Assembly (NCBI GenBank): GCA_022766245.1
Contig: JALEPL010000012.1
Coordinates: 16,962 to 80,961, forward strand
Source: Lachnospiraceae bacterium
Lineage (GTDB): Bacteria > Bacillota > Clostridia > Lachnospirales > Lachnospiraceae
Reading direction: 5' to 3'
Length of the DNA: 64,000 nt
Shown: piece after piece, positions 1 through 9,702 of the stretch
Numbering within the stretch: the stretch's first letter is position 1
Layout of the letters: each line of letters starts with the position of its first letter
Notes under the pieces: model-generated
Seen by the model: the letters and a program-made list of their open reading frames with translations, nothing else
Told to the model about the DNA's origin: nothing
Databases searched by the model: none
Position numbers and translations under genes: made by a program

Positions 1-16
1 ATGGGAGAGACAGAAT

Positions 17-673
17 ATGAGCAAGCGATATGAAACGATAATTTTTGATCTGGATGGAACGCTATTGGATACGCTGGATGATCTGATGGATGCGGTGAAT
101 TACAGCCTGAATCAGTGTGGAATGCCGGTGCGCAGCCGGGAGGAAATACGTCGGTTTGTGGGAAATGGGATACGGGTTCTGATGGAGCGGGCAGTTCCGG
201 ACGGAAAAGAGAATCCGCAGTTTGAACGTGCATTTGCACTTTTTAAGGAATATTATGGTGTCCATTGCAATGATAAAACCAGCCTTTATCCGGGCGTGGG
301 AGAGATGCTGAAGGAGTTGAAACACCAGGGAATGCACCTTGCCATTGTATCCAATAAGGCAGATTTTGCAGTGAAAGAGTTACAGCAGATATACTTTGGT
401 GGTGTGATTGATGTTGCTCTGGGAGAGCGGGAAGGGGTGTCTAGAAAGCCGGCTCCTGATATGGTGGAATGTGTGCGGAAGGAATTGGCTGTGCCAAAGG
501 AATCCTGTGTATACGTGGGGGATTCCGATGTAGATGTTCAAACGGCGAAAAACGCAGGCATCCCCTGCATTAGCGTCACCTGGGGATTCCGTGACCGGGA
601 ATTCTTAATGACCCATGGTGCCACTGTATTTGCAGAAGATGCGAGAGAATTATTAGAAACGATACTTTCCTGA
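17..673 (+). CDS. gph: HAD-family phosphatase, phosphoglycolate phosphatase-like
   Basis: 218 aa haloacid-dehalogenase hydrolase that probably dephosphorylates 2-phosphoglycolate or another small phosphoester in the cytoplasm. Motif I is FDLDGT (Asp11 nucleophile, Asp13 acid/base), motif II is the Ser112 of VSNK, motif III is Lys144 in RKPAP, and motif IV is GDSDVD (Asp169, Asp173). The helical cap lies between motifs I and II (about residues 20-85), as in the Gph/PGP subfamily, and the length is typical. The ATG at 17 has GGAGAG a few bases upstream, but the window starts only 16 bases before it, so an upstream operon partner cannot be excluded. Exact substrate is not determinable from sequence; pyrophosphatase PpaX is a close alternative. 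Confidence 0.85.
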   Translation: MSKRYETIIFDLDGTLLDTLDDLMDAVNYSLNQCGMPVRSREEIRRFVGNGIRVLMERAVPDGKENPQFERAFALFKEYYGVHCNDKTSLYPGVGEMLKELKHQGMHLAIVSNKADFAVKELQQIYFGGVIDVALGEREGVSRKPAPDMVECVRKELAVPKESCVYVGDSDVDVQTAKNAGIPCISVTWGFRDREFLMTHGATVFAEDARELLETILS

Positions 674-692
674 TATAAAGTGAAATAAAAAA

Positions 693-1556
693 TTATATCT
701 TCCCTTCAAATCTTCCGGAAGCCCCACAGGGCAGAACCAGTCCGTTGCTGCTTACCGGTAATCCAATCTCATCGGAGATGACATGTCCGGGGAAGGCGCG
801 AAGTTCTGTTCCTATCAGATAGGAAAGAACGGCAGGCTGCAGTCCGGTGGTGTAGGAATTAATCAGGAAAAACAGCGGTTCATCCACCAGAAGTTTAGCA
901 CAAAGCTTCACTAAGGGATGGATGGAGTCTTCGATTTTCCAGATCTCCCCTTTGGGTCCCCTGCCATAGGAAGGTGGATCCATAATGATGGCGTCATAAT
1001 GATTGCCCCTGCGGATTTCCCGCTCTACGAATTTTACACAGTCGTCCACAATCCAACGGATGGGCGCATCACCTAGTCCGCTGGATACAGCGTTTTCTCT
1101 GGCCCAGGTCACCATACCCTTGGAAGCGTCCACATGGGTGACGGAGGCTCCGGCTGAAGCAGCGGCCAAGGTGGCGCCCCCGGTGTATGCAAAAAGATTG
1201 AGCACTTTCACAGGGCGATTGGCTTTACGAATCAAATCAGAAAACCAGTCCCAGTTAGCGGCCTGCTCCGGGAAAAGTCCCGTATGTTTAAAGCTGAAAG
1301 GTTTTAAGTTGAAGGTGAGGCTGCGATAGTGGATCTGCCATTGCTCCGGAAGTTGGAAAAACTCCCACTCTCCACCGCCTTTCTTGCTGCGGTGATAATG
1401 TCCGTTGGGCTGATGCCAGCCTTTTTCCTTTTTTGGTGTATCCCAGATGACCTGAGGATCTGGCCGCACCAGAATGTAATCCCCCCAGCGCTCCAGTTTT
1501 TCTCCCTTTGAACAATCTATCACTTCATAGTCTTTCCATTGATTGGCAAGCCACAT
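693..1556 (-). CDS. class I SAM-dependent methyltransferase (RlmI/RlmK-like)
   Basis: 287 aa cytoplasmic methyltransferase, probably acting on 23S rRNA cytosine. The SAM-binding motif NLFAYTGGAT lies near residue 120, an acidic VDAS motif follows, and MDPPSYGRG is the catalytic-type DPPxY/F motif used by rRNA base methyltransferases of the RlmI/RlmK/RlmL group. There is no N-terminal PUA domain, so it is a short member of the family. A GTG at 1562 is also in frame, but the AAGGAGG ribosome site is only 2 nt from it and 8 nt from the ATG at 1556, so the ATG is chosen. It is transcribed alone, away from putP, and its 3' end converges on the phosphatase gene 20 bp away. Substrate is inferred, not shown. 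Confidence 0.8.
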   Translation of the reverse strand: MWLANQWKDYEVIDCSKGEKLERWGDYILVRPDPQVIWDTPKKEKGWHQPNGHYHRSKKGGGEWEFFQLPEQWQIHYRSLTFNLKPFSFKHTGLFPEQAANWDWFSDLIRKANRPVKVLNLFAYTGGATLAAASAGASVTHVDASKGMVTWARENAVSSGLGDAPIRWIVDDCVKFVEREIRRGNHYDAIIMDPPSYGRGPKGEIWKIEDSIHPLVKLCAKLLVDEPLFFLINSYTTGLQPAVLSYLIGTELRAFPGHVISDEIGLPVSSNGLVLPCGASGRFEGKI

Positions 1557-1584
1557 ATCCACGTCCTCCTTCTTCGGATTGTTT

Positions 1585-1611
1585 GTAACGATTCGGTACC
1601 TTTATAGTTAC
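1585..1611. repeat. dispersed palindrome, diverged copy
   Basis: GTAAC ... GTTAC with an inner ATTCGGTACCTTTAT. It aligns base for base with the 27-nt core of the palindromic elements near 37.5, 38.5, 39.3, 51.5 and 54.6 kb. It sits in the 5' untranslated region of the leftward methyltransferase transcript, where it could form a small hairpin. Confidence 0.55.
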
Positions 1612-1651
1612 GAGCACAGATTCGATTGTTTATTGTTTGGTTTTCTTCCAT

Positions 1652-1680
1652 ATTATAAAGGTAGAAAAAAATACCGTCAA
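1652..1680 (-). promoter_or_regulatory. sigma-A-type promoter of the methyltransferase gene
   Basis: On the minus strand, TTGACG (1680-1675) and TATAAT (1657-1652) are separated by exactly 17 bp. The predicted start near 1645 gives a leader of about 90 nt before the ATG at 1556. No equally good promoter was seen for putP on the other strand. Confidence 0.7.
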
Positions 1681-1801
1681 CTAATGAAATGGAAACTGCT
1701 GCGAAAAACATACTTTACAATGGGAAAAACAATTGTTATCCTAGAAGGGACTTTGTTGTTTTGAAAAAACACAAGAAAGATAACTAGAGGAGGAAGAAAG
1801 A

Positions 1802-3355
1802 GTGGATTCAAATGTAATCTGGATTCTTGTGGCCTTTGTACTCTACATGGTAATGATGGTGGCAATTGGCGCAAGATACATGAAAAAGACAAACAACTCT
1901 GAGGATTATTTCCTGGGAGGAAGAGGACTGAGTGGCTGGGTGGCAGCACTTTCCGCACAGGCATCCGATATGAGCGGATGGCTTCTGATGGGACTTCCCG
2001 GTGCGCTGTATGCAGCAGGTACCGGACAGGCGTGGATTGCTATCGGTCTGTTTATTGGAACGGTATGCAACTGGATTTTTATTTCAAACCGGTTACGCCG
2101 CTACACAATACGGGCAAACAACTCGCTGACTTTGCCGGAGTATTTTAATAACCGGTTTCATGATAAAAAGGGAAGCTTGCTTTTGGTTTCCTCCATTGTA
2201 ATTGTTATTTTCTTTTTGGTTTACACTGCTTCTGCACTGGCAGCGGGCGGAAAACTGTTTCAGATGGTAATCGGCATCGATTATACCGTGGCACTGACCA
2301 TCGGTGCGATAGTGATTCTGCTGTATACCTTTATGGGCGGTTTCATGGCGGTGTGTGTTACAGACTTTATTCAGGGAATGCTGATGCTGGTTGCTCTTTT
2401 GGTGGTGCCGATTCTGGCTTATTTCATGGCTGTCAAAAATGGAAGCATGACAGAGATTCTGGAGCTCAGCGGAGTGGCCGGCGGCAGTGATGCATATCTG
2501 AGCCTTTGGTATAACGGTGGAGAAAAATACCGTGCCATCGATATTATTTCCCAGCTCGCTTGGGGATTGGGTTACTGTGGTATGCCTCACATTCTGACCC
2601 GATTCATGGCAGTAAAGAATCAGAAGGAATTAAATAAGTCCAAAGGAATTGCCATTGTTTGGGTAGCGTTGTCCCTGACTTTTGCCTGCATCATCGGAAT
2701 TGTGGGTCGTGCGTATTTATATCCGACTATGCTTGGTACTGATAGAGGATATTCCACCGAGCATGTATTTATTGCAATGATCCGGCAGCTGTTCACAGTG
2801 GATTTTAAATGGCCGTTTTTGGCAGGTATTTTCCTGTGCGGAATTTTGGCAGCCATTATGTCCACCGCAGATTCCCAGCTTTTGGTTACTGCTTCCGCAG
2901 TATCTGAGGATATTTACCAGGGCGTGATCAACAAAAAGGCAGACGATAAGAAGGTGCTTCGCATGAGCCGTATCACTGTTGTTGCAGTGGCTGTTCTGGC
3001 ATATATCATTGCCCTGAATCCGAATAGCTCCATTATGGCACTGGTTTCTGATGCATGGGCGGGCTTTGGTTCCGCTTTCGGACCTTTGGTGGTTTTGTCT
3101 CTATTCTGGAAGCGCGTGAATAAGCCCGGAGCTATGGTGGGCATCATTTCCGGAGCACTCACCGTACTGGTATGGGATTATCTCCCGTTAGTATCCGGTC
3201 AGACACTGGCAGCAGCGACATCTATTTATTCCTTATTAATAGGATTCTGTGTCAGCCTGATTTCTATCGTGGTTGTGACACTCTGCACCAAGGCTCCCGA
3301 CGAGAGCATCTGCAAAGAGTTTGATGACGTGGCAAACAAAAGCATTGAGATGTAA
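1802..3355 (+). CDS. putP: sodium/proline symporter
   Basis: 517 aa, 13-TM member of the solute:sodium symporter family (SSS), importing proline with Na+. The start SEDYFLGGRGLSG (residues 32-44) and ALSAQASDMSGWLLMGLPG (residues 49-67) are characteristic of PutP rather than of glucose or pantothenate relatives. TM1 begins at residue 6. GTG start at 1802, preceded by AGAGGAGGAAG. Length is close to the family norm (about 500). It is monocistronic: a divergent gene lies upstream and the ribosomal superoperon promoter downstream. Proline is a usual Stickland-type or osmotic solute in Clostridia; which use applies here cannot be read from the sequence. Confidence 0.9.
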   Translation: MDSNVIWILVAFVLYMVMMVAIGARYMKKTNNSEDYFLGGRGLSGWVAALSAQASDMSGWLLMGLPGALYAAGTGQAWIAIGLFIGTVCNWIFISNRLRRYTIRANNSLTLPEYFNNRFHDKKGSLLLVSSIVIVIFFLVYTASALAAGGKLFQMVIGIDYTVALTIGAIVILLYTFMGGFMAVCVTDFIQGMLMLVALLVVPILAYFMAVKNGSMTEILELSGVAGGSDAYLSLWYNGGEKYRAIDIISQLAWGLGYCGMPHILTRFMAVKNQKELNKSKGIAIVWVALSLTFACIIGIVGRAYLYPTMLGTDRGYSTEHVFIAMIRQLFTVDFKWPFLAGIFLCGILAAIMSTADSQLLVTASAVSEDIYQGVINKKADDKKVLRMSRITVVAVAVLAYIIALNPNSSIMALVSDAWAGFGSAFGPLVVLSLFWKRVNKPGAMVGIISGALTVLVWDYLPLVSGQTLAAATSIYSLLIGFCVSLISIVVVTLCTKAPDESICKEFDDVANKSIEM

Positions 3356-3400
3356 TGGGCATATGCTGTTACTGGAACAACCATAGGGAGTGAACAGTAA

Positions 3401-3430
3401 AATTGTACTTAAAAAAATACAATTATTTTT
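3401..3430 (+). terminator. possible weak terminator of putP
   Basis: AATTGTA (3401-3407) can pair with TACAATT (3418-3424), followed by ATTTTT. The stem is short and A/T rich, so this is a tentative call. It ends just before the ribosomal promoter. Confidence 0.35.
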
Positions 3431-3439
3431 AGAAAAGTC

Positions 3440-3468
3440 TTGCAATCGGCAGAACCATCATGTATACT
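3440..3468 (+). promoter_or_regulatory. main promoter of the S10-spc-alpha superoperon
   Basis: TTGCAA (3440-3445), 17-bp spacer, TATACT (3463-3468). Expected start of transcription is near 3475, giving a leader of about 235 nt before rpsJ. Confidence 0.75.
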
Positions 3469-3474
3469 ACTACT

Positions 3475-3675
3475 TGCTGTGACATTGATAGCGTAGAAGC
3501 GTGAGGTTGCTGCCGATTTTTAATGGCAGGTTTTCCGTGGAGCGAATGTCATGTTAGGAAACTGGCGACAAGTCACTGTATCACATATCGTCTACAATGA
3601 GAAAGAAGTAGAAACAACGTGTGAGAGCCTATGGGACACACACGGAAAAGTGTACAGTCACCGCTTGTCGTACTG
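3475..3675 (+). ncRNA. structured 5' leader of the ribosomal superoperon
   Basis: Long-range helices visible by eye: TGACATT (3480-3486) with AATGTCA (3545-3551), enclosing a CTGCC (3510-3514)/GGCAG (3525-3529) hairpin; then CGACAAG (3566-3572) with CTTGTCG (3664-3670), enclosing CGTGTG (3618-3623)/CACACG (3639-3644). Ribosomal operons are often autoregulated by a ribosomal protein (L4 in the E. coli S10 operon) that binds such leaders, so this is probably an autoregulatory element. No intrinsic terminator is seen in it, so control, if any, may be translational or through other pausing. Confidence 0.6.
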
Positions 3676-3709
3676 AAATTTTAAGTGCGAAAAGGAGGCG
3701 ACTTTTTTT

Positions 3710-4021
3710 ATGGCAAGTCAAGTAATGAGAATCACATTGAAGGCTTATGATCACGAGTTAGTAGATTCATCAGCAAAAAAAATCATCGAGACTGTAAAAA
3801 AGAACGGATCACAGGTGAGTGGACCAGTACCACTTCCTACTAAGAAAGAGGTTGTTACCATTCTTAGAGCGGTACACAAGTACAAGTATTCCAGAGAGCA
3901 GTTCGAGCAGAGAACTCATAAGAGACTTATTGATATCATTGCTCCGACACAGAAAACTGTTGACGCATTATCCAGACTGGAAATGCCTGCAGTTGTCTAC
4001 ATTGATATCAAAATGAAATAA
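3710..4021 (+). CDS. rpsJ: 30S ribosomal protein S10
   Basis: 103 aa, the normal length. S10 sits in the head of the 30S subunit and doubles as NusE in transcription antitermination. The protein begins [19 protein letters not shown] and contains the family segment SGPVPLPT and the C-terminal [21 protein letters not shown] lies about 9 nt before the ATG. It is the first gene of the superoperon; the 91-nt gap to rplC contains a small GAACGGGTATCTCGTTC hairpin that may adjust expression. Confidence 0.97.
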   Translation: MASQVMRITLKAYDHELVDSSAKKIIETVKKNGSQVSGPVPLPTKKEVVTILRAVHKYKYSREQFEQRTHKRLIDIIAPTQKTVDALSRLEMPAVVYIDIKMK

Positions 4022-4112
4022 AGTCAAAAAGCAAAGATCCTGATGGCCAAACGGTCTTCTAGGATGAACGGGTATCTCGTTCCGCTGTAGAAAAAACAGG
4101 AGGAAAGATTAA

Positions 4113-4796
4113 ATGAAGAAGGCAATTTTAGCAACAAAAGTCGGAATGACACAGATCTTCAATGCAGACGGCGTATTAGTACCGGTTACTGTATTACAGG
4201 CTGGACCTTGTGTGGTTACACAGATCAAAACTGTCGAGAATGACGGTTACAGCGCAGTACAGGTTGGATTTGTTGACAAGAAAGAAAAGATTGTGAACAA
4301 AGACGCCAATGGCAAGAAGGAAATCAAGAACAGACACGGTGTAAACAAGGCTGAGATGGGACATTTCAAAAAAGCTGGCGTGTCTGGCAAGAGATTTGTA
4401 AGAGAGTTCAGATTTGAGAACGCTGCAGATTACAATCTGGCAGACGAGATCAAGGCAGATATCTTTGCAGAGGGCGATCATGTAGATGCTACTGCAATTT
4501 CAAAGGGAAAAGGATTCCAGGGCGCTATTAAGAGACACGGTCAGCACAGAGGACCTATGGCTCACGGTTCTAAGTTCCATCGTCATCAGGGTTCCAATGG
4601 TTCTTGTTCTACACCTAGCCGTGTATTCAAGGGCAAGGGAATGCCGGGTCACATGGGAAGCGTAAAGATTACAACTCAGAATCTTGAGATTGTAAGAGTA
4701 GACGCAGAGAACAACCTGCTTTTAGTTAAGGGTGCCGTACCGGGACCTAAGAAAGCTTTAGTAACAATTAAAGAGACTGTGAAAGCAGCGAAATAG
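4113..4796 (+). CDS. rplC: 50S ribosomal protein L3
   Basis: 227 aa; primary 23S rRNA-binding protein whose long loop reaches the peptidyl-transferase centre. It starts [16 protein letters not shown] as usual, and the conserved central stretch includes [11 protein letters not shown] and GMPGHMG. It is slightly longer than the common 205-210 aa because of a lysine-rich insertion near residues 55-75. CAGGAGG ribosome site. Its stop codon is 29 bp before the rplD start. Confidence 0.97.
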   Translation: MKKAILATKVGMTQIFNADGVLVPVTVLQAGPCVVTQIKTVENDGYSAVQVGFVDKKEKIVNKDANGKKEIKNRHGVNKAEMGHFKKAGVSGKRFVREFRFENAADYNLADEIKADIFAEGDHVDATAISKGKGFQGAIKRHGQHRGPMAHGSKFHRHQGSNGSCSTPSRVFKGKGMPGHMGSVKITTQNLEIVRVDAENNLLLVKGAVPGPKKALVTIKETVKAAK

Positions 4797-4825
4797 TGCG
4801 AGACGAAGAAAGGAGGATCACACAG

Positions 4826-5446
4826 ATGGCTAAAGTATCTGTTTATAATATGGAAGGCAATGAAGTGGGCAGCTTGGATTTAAACGATGCAGTGTTCGGT
4901 GTCGAGGTAAATGAGCACTTAGTACACATGGCAGTAGTTCAGCAGCTTGCAAACAATCGTCAGGGAACACAGAAAGCAAAGACACGTTCTGAAGTATCCG
5001 GCGGCGGAAGAAAACCTTGGAGACAGAAGGGAACAGGTCACGCAAGACAGGGTTCTACCAGATCTCCTCAGTGGACAGGCGGCGGAGTTGTATTTGCTCC
5101 GGTACCGAGAGATTACTCTTTCAAGCTCAATAAGAAAGAGAAGAGAGCAGCATTAAAGTCTGCTTTGACTTCAAAAGTAAATGACAGCAAGTTTGTTGTT
5201 GTTGACGAGCTTAAGTTAGATGAGATCAAGACAAAGAAGTTTGCAGAGGTTATGAAGAACTTAAAGGTTGAGAAGGCTCTGGTAGTTCTGGATGACATGG
5301 ATGTAAATGTAATCAAGTCCGCAGCAAACATCGCAACCGTTAAGACAACTCAGACCAGCGAGATCAACGTGTTTGATGTATTGAAGTATGACACAGTTGT
5401 TGCTACCAAGGCAGCAGTTGAGAAAATCGAGGAGGTGTATGCATAA
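4826..5446 (+). CDS. rplD: 50S ribosomal protein L4
   Basis: 206 aa, normal length. L4 lines the peptide exit tunnel; in some bacteria it also represses its own operon through the leader. The tunnel loop is recognisable as [19 protein letters not shown]. The frame is open upstream to a GTG at 4796 that overlaps rplC, but AGGAGG at 4811-4816 and the conserved MAKVSVYN start point to the ATG at 4826. The next gene, rplW, starts in the overlapping TAATG. Confidence 0.96.
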   Translation: MAKVSVYNMEGNEVGSLDLNDAVFGVEVNEHLVHMAVVQQLANNRQGTQKAKTRSEVSGGGRKPWRQKGTGHARQGSTRSPQWTGGGVVFAPVPRDYSFKLNKKEKRAALKSALTSKVNDSKFVVVDELKLDEIKTKKFAEVMKNLKVEKALVVLDDMDVNVIKSAANIATVKTTQTSEINVFDVLKYDTVVATKAAVEKIEEVYA

Positions 5447-5745
5447 TGGCAAACGTACAGTATTATGATGTAATCCTCAAACCAGTAGTAACTGAGAAGA
5501 GCATGGCAGCTATGGCTGAGAAGAAATATACATTCTTAGTTCATCCGGAAGCAAATAAGACCATGATCAAAGAGGCAGTAGAGAAAATGTTCGAAGGAAC
5601 AAAGGTTGCAAAGGTTAACACCATGAATCAGGAAGGAAAGAAGAAGAGACGTGGCGTTACCACCGGTCAGACAGTAAAGACTAAGAAGGCAATCGTTCAG
5701 CTTACTGAGGATTCTGCAGATATCGAAATTTTTGCAGGACTGTAA
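5446..5745 (+). CDS. rplW: 50S ribosomal protein L23
   Basis: 99 aa; sits at the tunnel exit and is the docking point for trigger factor and SRP. Conserved start region [15 protein letters not shown] and the RRGVTTGQ segment. The ATG shares a base with the rplD stop, so translation is probably coupled. Confidence 0.96.
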   Translation: MANVQYYDVILKPVVTEKSMAAMAEKKYTFLVHPEANKTMIKEAVEKMFEGTKVAKVNTMNQEGKKKRRGVTTGQTVKTKKAIVQLTEDSADIEIFAGL

Positions 5746-5808
5746 GAGTAGGCAGCTAAGCACAGTAAAGTGCGATATTAAACTTAAATAACCGAAAGGA
5801 GAATCACA

Positions 5809-6651
5809 ATGGGAATTAAGAGTTATAACCCATATACACCTTCCAGAAGAAATATGACTGGTTCTGATTTTTCTGAGATTACCAAGAGTACCCCGGAGAA
5901 ATCATTAACAACTTCTTTAAAGAAGAATGCTGGTCGTAATAATCAGGGTAAGATCACCGTTAGACATCAGGGCGGTGGAAACAGAAGAAAATACAGAATC
6001 ATCGACTTCAAGAGAAGAAAAGATGGCATTCCTGCAACTGTAATCGGAATCGAGTACGATCCCAATAGAACAGCAAACATCGCATTGATCTGCTACGCAG
6101 ACGGCGAGAAGGCATATATCCTTGCACCGGAAGGATTAACAGATGGCATGCAGGTGATGAACGGACCGGAAGCAGAGGTTCGTGTTGGTAACTGCTTACC
6201 GCTGGAAAACATTCCGGTTGGTACACAGGTACACAATATTGAGTTATACGCTGGTAAGGGTGGACAGTTAGTACGTTCTGCCGGACTTAGCGCTCAGTTA
6301 ATGGCAAAGGAAGGAAAGTACGCAACATTAAGACTTCCTTCAGGTGAGATGAGAATGGTTCCTCTGAACTGCCGTGCAACAATTGGTGTAATCGGAAATG
6401 GAGACCACAACCTGATCAATATCGGTAAGGCAGGACGTAAGCGTCACATGGGTATCCGCCCGACAGTACGTGGTTCTGTTATGAACCCGAATGACCATCC
6501 ACATGGTGGTGGAGAAGGTAGAGCACCGATTGGACGTCCTGGTCCATGCACACCTTGGGGCAAACCTGCTCTTGGACTTAAGACACGTAAGAAGAAGAAA
6601 TCTTCTAACAAGCTGATTGTAAGAAGAAGAGACGGCAGAGCTATTAAATAG
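5809..6651 (+). CDS. rplB: 50S ribosomal protein L2
   Basis: 280 aa, usual length; binds 23S rRNA domain IV and is needed for subunit association. Hallmarks are [16 protein letters not shown] at the start, [15 protein letters not shown], and the C-terminal [18 protein letters not shown] with the conserved histidine loop. CGAAAGGAG ribosome site; 63-nt gap after rplW. Confidence 0.97.
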   Translation: MGIKSYNPYTPSRRNMTGSDFSEITKSTPEKSLTTSLKKNAGRNNQGKITVRHQGGGNRRKYRIIDFKRRKDGIPATVIGIEYDPNRTANIALICYADGEKAYILAPEGLTDGMQVMNGPEAEVRVGNCLPLENIPVGTQVHNIELYAGKGGQLVRSAGLSAQLMAKEGKYATLRLPSGEMRMVPLNCRATIGVIGNGDHNLINIGKAGRKRHMGIRPTVRGSVMNPNDHPHGGGEGRAPIGRPGPCTPWGKPALGLKTRKKKKSSNKLIVRRRDGRAIK

Positions 6652-6669
6652 TAGATAGGAGGAAATAAA

Positions 6670-6945
6670 ATGGCAAGATCACTTAAAAAAGGACCATTTG
6701 CAGATGAAAGCTTACTGAAAAAAGTAGATGCCATGAATGCATCTGGTGATAAATCAGTTATTAAAACCTGGTCACGTCGTTCTACAATTTTCCCATCCTT
6801 CGTTGGACACACCATCGCTGTTCATGACGGAAGAAAGCATGTTCCGGTATATGTAACAGAGGATATGGTTGGACACAAGCTTGGTGAGTTCGTAGTAACC
6901 AGAACTTACAGAGGCCATGGTAAAGACGAGAAGAAGTCAAGATAA
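6670..6945 (+). CDS. rpsS: 30S ribosomal protein S19
   Basis: 91 aa; 30S head protein near the A site, partner of S13. Starts [13 protein letters not shown]; contains [20 protein letters not shown] and ends with the basic tail typical of the family. ATAGGAGG site, 18 nt after rplB. Confidence 0.97.
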   Translation: MARSLKKGPFADESLLKKVDAMNASGDKSVIKTWSRRSTIFPSFVGHTIAVHDGRKHVPVYVTEDMVGHKLGEFVVTRTYRGHGKDEKKSR

Positions 6946-6973
6946 TCACATTTTTTGAAAGGAGGTTTCAGTC

Positions 6974-7360
6974 ATGGCAAAAGGACATAGATCCCAGATT
7001 AAGAGAGAGAGAAATGAAGTAAAAGACACCAGACCTTCAGCTAAGTTGTCTTATGCTAGAATGTCAGTTCAGAAAGCTTGCTTCGTATTAGACGCAATCC
7101 GCGGCAAAGACGTAGAGACTGCTCTTGCGATTGTGACATACAATCCGAGATACGCATCAAGTGTTATAGAGAAGTTGTTGAAGTCAGCAATTGCAAACGC
7201 TGAGAACAATAACGGATTAAGCGCAGAGAACCTTTATGTGGAGGAGTGCTACGCAAACAAGGCACCTACAATGAAGAGAATCAGACCAAGAGCACAGGGT
7301 AGAGCTTACAGAATCGAGAAGAGAACAAGCCACTTAACAATTGTGCTGAATGAAAGATAG
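6974..7360 (+). CDS. rplV: 50S ribosomal protein L22
   Basis: 128 aa, a little longer than the typical 110-115 because of an N-terminal basic extension (AKGHRSQIKRERNEVKDTRPS) before the family core. The tunnel hairpin is visible as KAPTMKRIRPRAQGRAYRI, ending with TSHLTIVL. GAAAGGAGG ribosome site. Confidence 0.96.
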   Translation: MAKGHRSQIKRERNEVKDTRPSAKLSYARMSVQKACFVLDAIRGKDVETALAIVTYNPRYASSVIEKLLKSAIANAENNNGLSAENLYVEECYANKAPTMKRIRPRAQGRAYRIEKRTSHLTIVLNER

Positions 7361-7370
7361 GAGGTAAAAC

Positions 7371-8027
7371 ATGGGACAGAAGGTTAATCCTCATGGTTTA
7401 AGAGTCGGCGTCATCAAGGATTGGGATTCTAAATGGTACGCAGAATCAGACTTCGCTGATTACTTAGTAGAAGACTATAACATCAGAAAATTTCTGAAGA
7501 AGAAATTATATGCTGCAGGCGTTTCTAAGATTGAGATCGAGAGAGCATCTGATCGTGTAAAGGTGATCCTTTACACAGCTAAGCCCGGTGTGGTAATCGG
7601 TAAGGGCGGTGCTGAGATCGAGAGAATCAAAGGCGAATTACAGCAGTTCACAGACAAGAAGTTAATCGTAGATATCAAGGAAGTTAAGAGACCTGACAAG
7701 GATGCGCAGTTAGTAGCTGAGAATATTGCATTACAGTTAGAGAACCGTGTTTCCTTCCGTAGAGCAATGAAATCCTGCATGAGCCGTGCGATGAAGGCTG
7801 GCGCAAAGGGTATCAAGACAAACTGTTCCGGACGTCTTGGCGGAGCTGATATGGCTCGTAGCGAGTTCTACTCAGATGGAACTATTCCGCTTCAGACTTT
7901 GAGAGCAGATATCGATTACGGATTTGCTGAGGCTGACACCACATACGGAAAAGTCGGCGTTAAGGTATGGATCTATAAAGGAGAAGTACTTCCTACAAAA
8001 GGAAATAAGGAAGGAGGAGCTCAATAA
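7371..8027 (+). CDS. rpsC: 30S ribosomal protein S3
   Basis: 218 aa, normal. Lies at the mRNA entry channel and has helicase activity with S4 and S5. Contains the KH-type motif [14 protein letters not shown] (around residues 64-77) and the [11 protein letters not shown] segment. It follows rplV by 10 nt and shares its last base with the rplP start. Confidence 0.97.
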   Translation: MGQKVNPHGLRVGVIKDWDSKWYAESDFADYLVEDYNIRKFLKKKLYAAGVSKIEIERASDRVKVILYTAKPGVVIGKGGAEIERIKGELQQFTDKKLIVDIKEVKRPDKDAQLVAENIALQLENRVSFRRAMKSCMSRAMKAGAKGIKTNCSGRLGGADMARSEFYSDGTIPLQTLRADIDYGFAEADTTYGKVGVKVWIYKGEVLPTKGNKEGGAQ

Positions 8028-8464
8028 TGTTAATGCCCAAGAGAGTAAAACATCGTAAACAGTTCCGTGGCACCATGGCCGGAAAAGCGATGAGAGGTAA
8101 TAAGATTACAAACGGTTCATTCGGTATCGTTGCAATGGAGCCGTGCTGGATCAGATCCAATCAGATCGAGGCTGCCCGTATTGCTATGACAAGATATATC
8201 AAGCGTGGTGGTAGAGTTTGGATCAAAATTTTCCCTGACAAACCTGTAACTGCAAAACCGGCTGAGACTCGTATGGGTTCCGGAAAAGGAACATTAGAGT
8301 ACTGGGTAGCGGTTGTTAAGCCGGGACGCGTATTATTCGAGATTTCTGACGTATCCGAAGAAATCGCAAGAGAAGCATTACGTCTTGCAACACACAAATT
8401 ACCTTGTAAGTGCAAGATCGTTTCACGTGCAGACTTAGAAGGCGGTGAATCAAATGAAAACTAG
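8027..8464 (+). CDS. rplP: 50S ribosomal protein L16
   Basis: 145 aa; organises the A-site tRNA-binding region of the 50S subunit. Begins [15 protein letters not shown] and contains [20 protein letters not shown] and GSGKG. ATG overlaps the rpsC stop; the end overlaps rpmC by 11 bp. Confidence 0.97.
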   Translation: MLMPKRVKHRKQFRGTMAGKAMRGNKITNGSFGIVAMEPCWIRSNQIEAARIAMTRYIKRGGRVWIKIFPDKPVTAKPAETRMGSGKGTLEYWVAVVKPGRVLFEISDVSEEIAREALRLATHKLPCKCKIVSRADLEGGESNEN

Positions 8465-8663
8465 TAAATATTTAGAAGAATTAAATACACAGTCTGCTGC
8501 AGACTTAAAGTTGCAGTTGGTTGAAGCTAAAAAAGAGCTTTTCAATTTGAGATTCCAGAACGCAACAAACCAGTTGGACAATACTAGCAGAATCAAGGAA
8601 GTAAGAAAGAACATTGCTAGAATTCAGACCATCATCACACAGAAAGAGAAAGTTGCTGAGTAA
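8454..8663 (+). CDS. rpmC: 50S ribosomal protein L29
   Basis: 69 aa two-helix protein at the tunnel exit near L23. Contains [19 protein letters not shown], the family signature. A GTG at 8445 is also in frame, but GGCGG just before and the conserved [10 protein letters not shown] start favour the ATG at 8454. It overlaps the end of rplP by 11 bp. Confidence 0.95.
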   Translation: MKTSKYLEELNTQSAADLKLQLVEAKKELFNLRFQNATNQLDNTSRIKEVRKNIARIQTIITQKEKVAE

Positions 8664-8708
8664 TACTGGATATACGCAATGCAATTTTTTATGAAAGGAG
8701 ATTCAATC

Positions 8709-8966
8709 GTGGAAGAAAGAAATCTTAGAAAAACTCGTGTTGGTGTTGTTGTAAGTGACAAGATGGATAAGACAATCGTTGTTGCTGTTAAGGATAACGT
8801 AAGACACGCATTATATAACAAAATCGTTAAGAAGACCTATAAGTTAAAAGCGCATGATGAGAACAACGAGTGCAAGGTTGGCGATACAGTAAGAGTAATG
8901 GAAACAAGACCTCTCTCCAAGGATAAGAGATGGAGACTTGTGGAAATCATGGAAAGAGCAAAATAA
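8709..8966 (+). CDS. rpsQ: 30S ribosomal protein S17
   Basis: 85 aa with a GTG start at 8709; AAAGGAG at 8694-8700 is 8 nt upstream. An ATG at 8679 would add ten non-conserved residues and lacks a ribosome site. OB-fold 16S rRNA-binding protein with [19 protein letters not shown] and the later [20 protein letters not shown] (20 residues) family block. Confidence 0.95.
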   Translation: MEERNLRKTRVGVVVSDKMDKTIVVAVKDNVRHALYNKIVKKTYKLKAHDENNECKVGDTVRVMETRPLSKDKRWRLVEIMERAK

Positions 8967-8984
8967 TAGAAGGAGGCTACCGAC

Positions 8985-9353
8985 ATGGTACAACAGGAAA
9001 CCAGACTTAAGGTTGCCGACAATACAGGTGCAAAAGAGTTACTTTGCATCCGCGTTATGGGCGGCTCAACCAGAAGATATGCAAATATCGGTGATGTAAT
9101 CACTGCTAGTGTTAAAGATGCAACACCAGGCGGCGTTGTTAAAAAGGGTGACGTAGTGAAGGCAGTAGTTGTTCGTACAGTAAAGGGCGCACGTCGTAAA
9201 GACGGATCCTACATCAAGTTTGATGAGAATGCTGCTGTTATTATCAAGGACGATAAGACCCCGAAAGGAACTCGTATTTTTGGACCAGTTGCAAGAGAGC
9301 TTCGTGACAAACAGTTTATGAAAATTGTTTCTCTGGCTCCGGAAGTATTATAG
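8985..9353 (+). CDS. rplN: 50S ribosomal protein L14
   Basis: 122 aa, exact family length; forms intersubunit bridge B8 with L19. Begins [18 protein letters not shown] and has [26 protein letters not shown] ribosome site. Confidence 0.97.
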   Translation: MVQQETRLKVADNTGAKELLCIRVMGGSTRRYANIGDVITASVKDATPGGVVKKGDVVKAVVVRTVKGARRKDGSYIKFDENAAVIIKDDKTPKGTRIFGPVARELRDKQFMKIVSLAPEVL

Positions 9354-9366
9354 GAGGGACCAAAAA

Positions 9367-9678
9367 ATGGCAAGCATGAAAATTAAGAAGGGTGACACCG
9401 TTAAGGTAATCGCCGGAAGAGACAAGGACAAAGAGGGCAAGGTTATTGCTGTAAATAAGAAAGACAATACTTTACTTGTTGAAGGTATCAATATGGAAAC
9501 CAAGCATGTAAAGCCCAGCATGGCAAATCAGCAGGGCGGCATTGTTCATCAGGAAGGACCTATTGACGCTTCAAACGTAATGTATCTTCATAAAGGTCAG
9601 GCTACCAGAGTTGGCTTTAAGAGGGATGGAGATAAGAAAGTACGTTACGCAAAATCTACAGGTGATGTAATCGATTAA
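9367..9678 (+). CDS. rplX: 50S ribosomal protein L24
   Basis: 103 aa; early 50S assembly initiator with a KOW motif at KGDTVKVIAGRDKDKEGKV (residues 7-25). The frame continues 42 nt upstream inside rplN, but TAGGAGG at 9352-9358 and the conserved start place translation at 9367. Confidence 0.95.
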   Translation: MASMKIKKGDTVKVIAGRDKDKEGKVIAVNKKDNTLLVEGINMETKHVKPSMANQQGGIVHQEGPIDASNVMYLHKGQATRVGFKRDGDKKVRYAKSTGDVID

Positions 9679-9702
9679 TCGTAAGAGAGGAGGAGCAACA
9701 AG

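Noticed and set aside
1003..1329. Plus-strand frame inside the methyltransferase gene
   Set aside because: It is antisense to a gene with clear family motifs and has no ribosome site.
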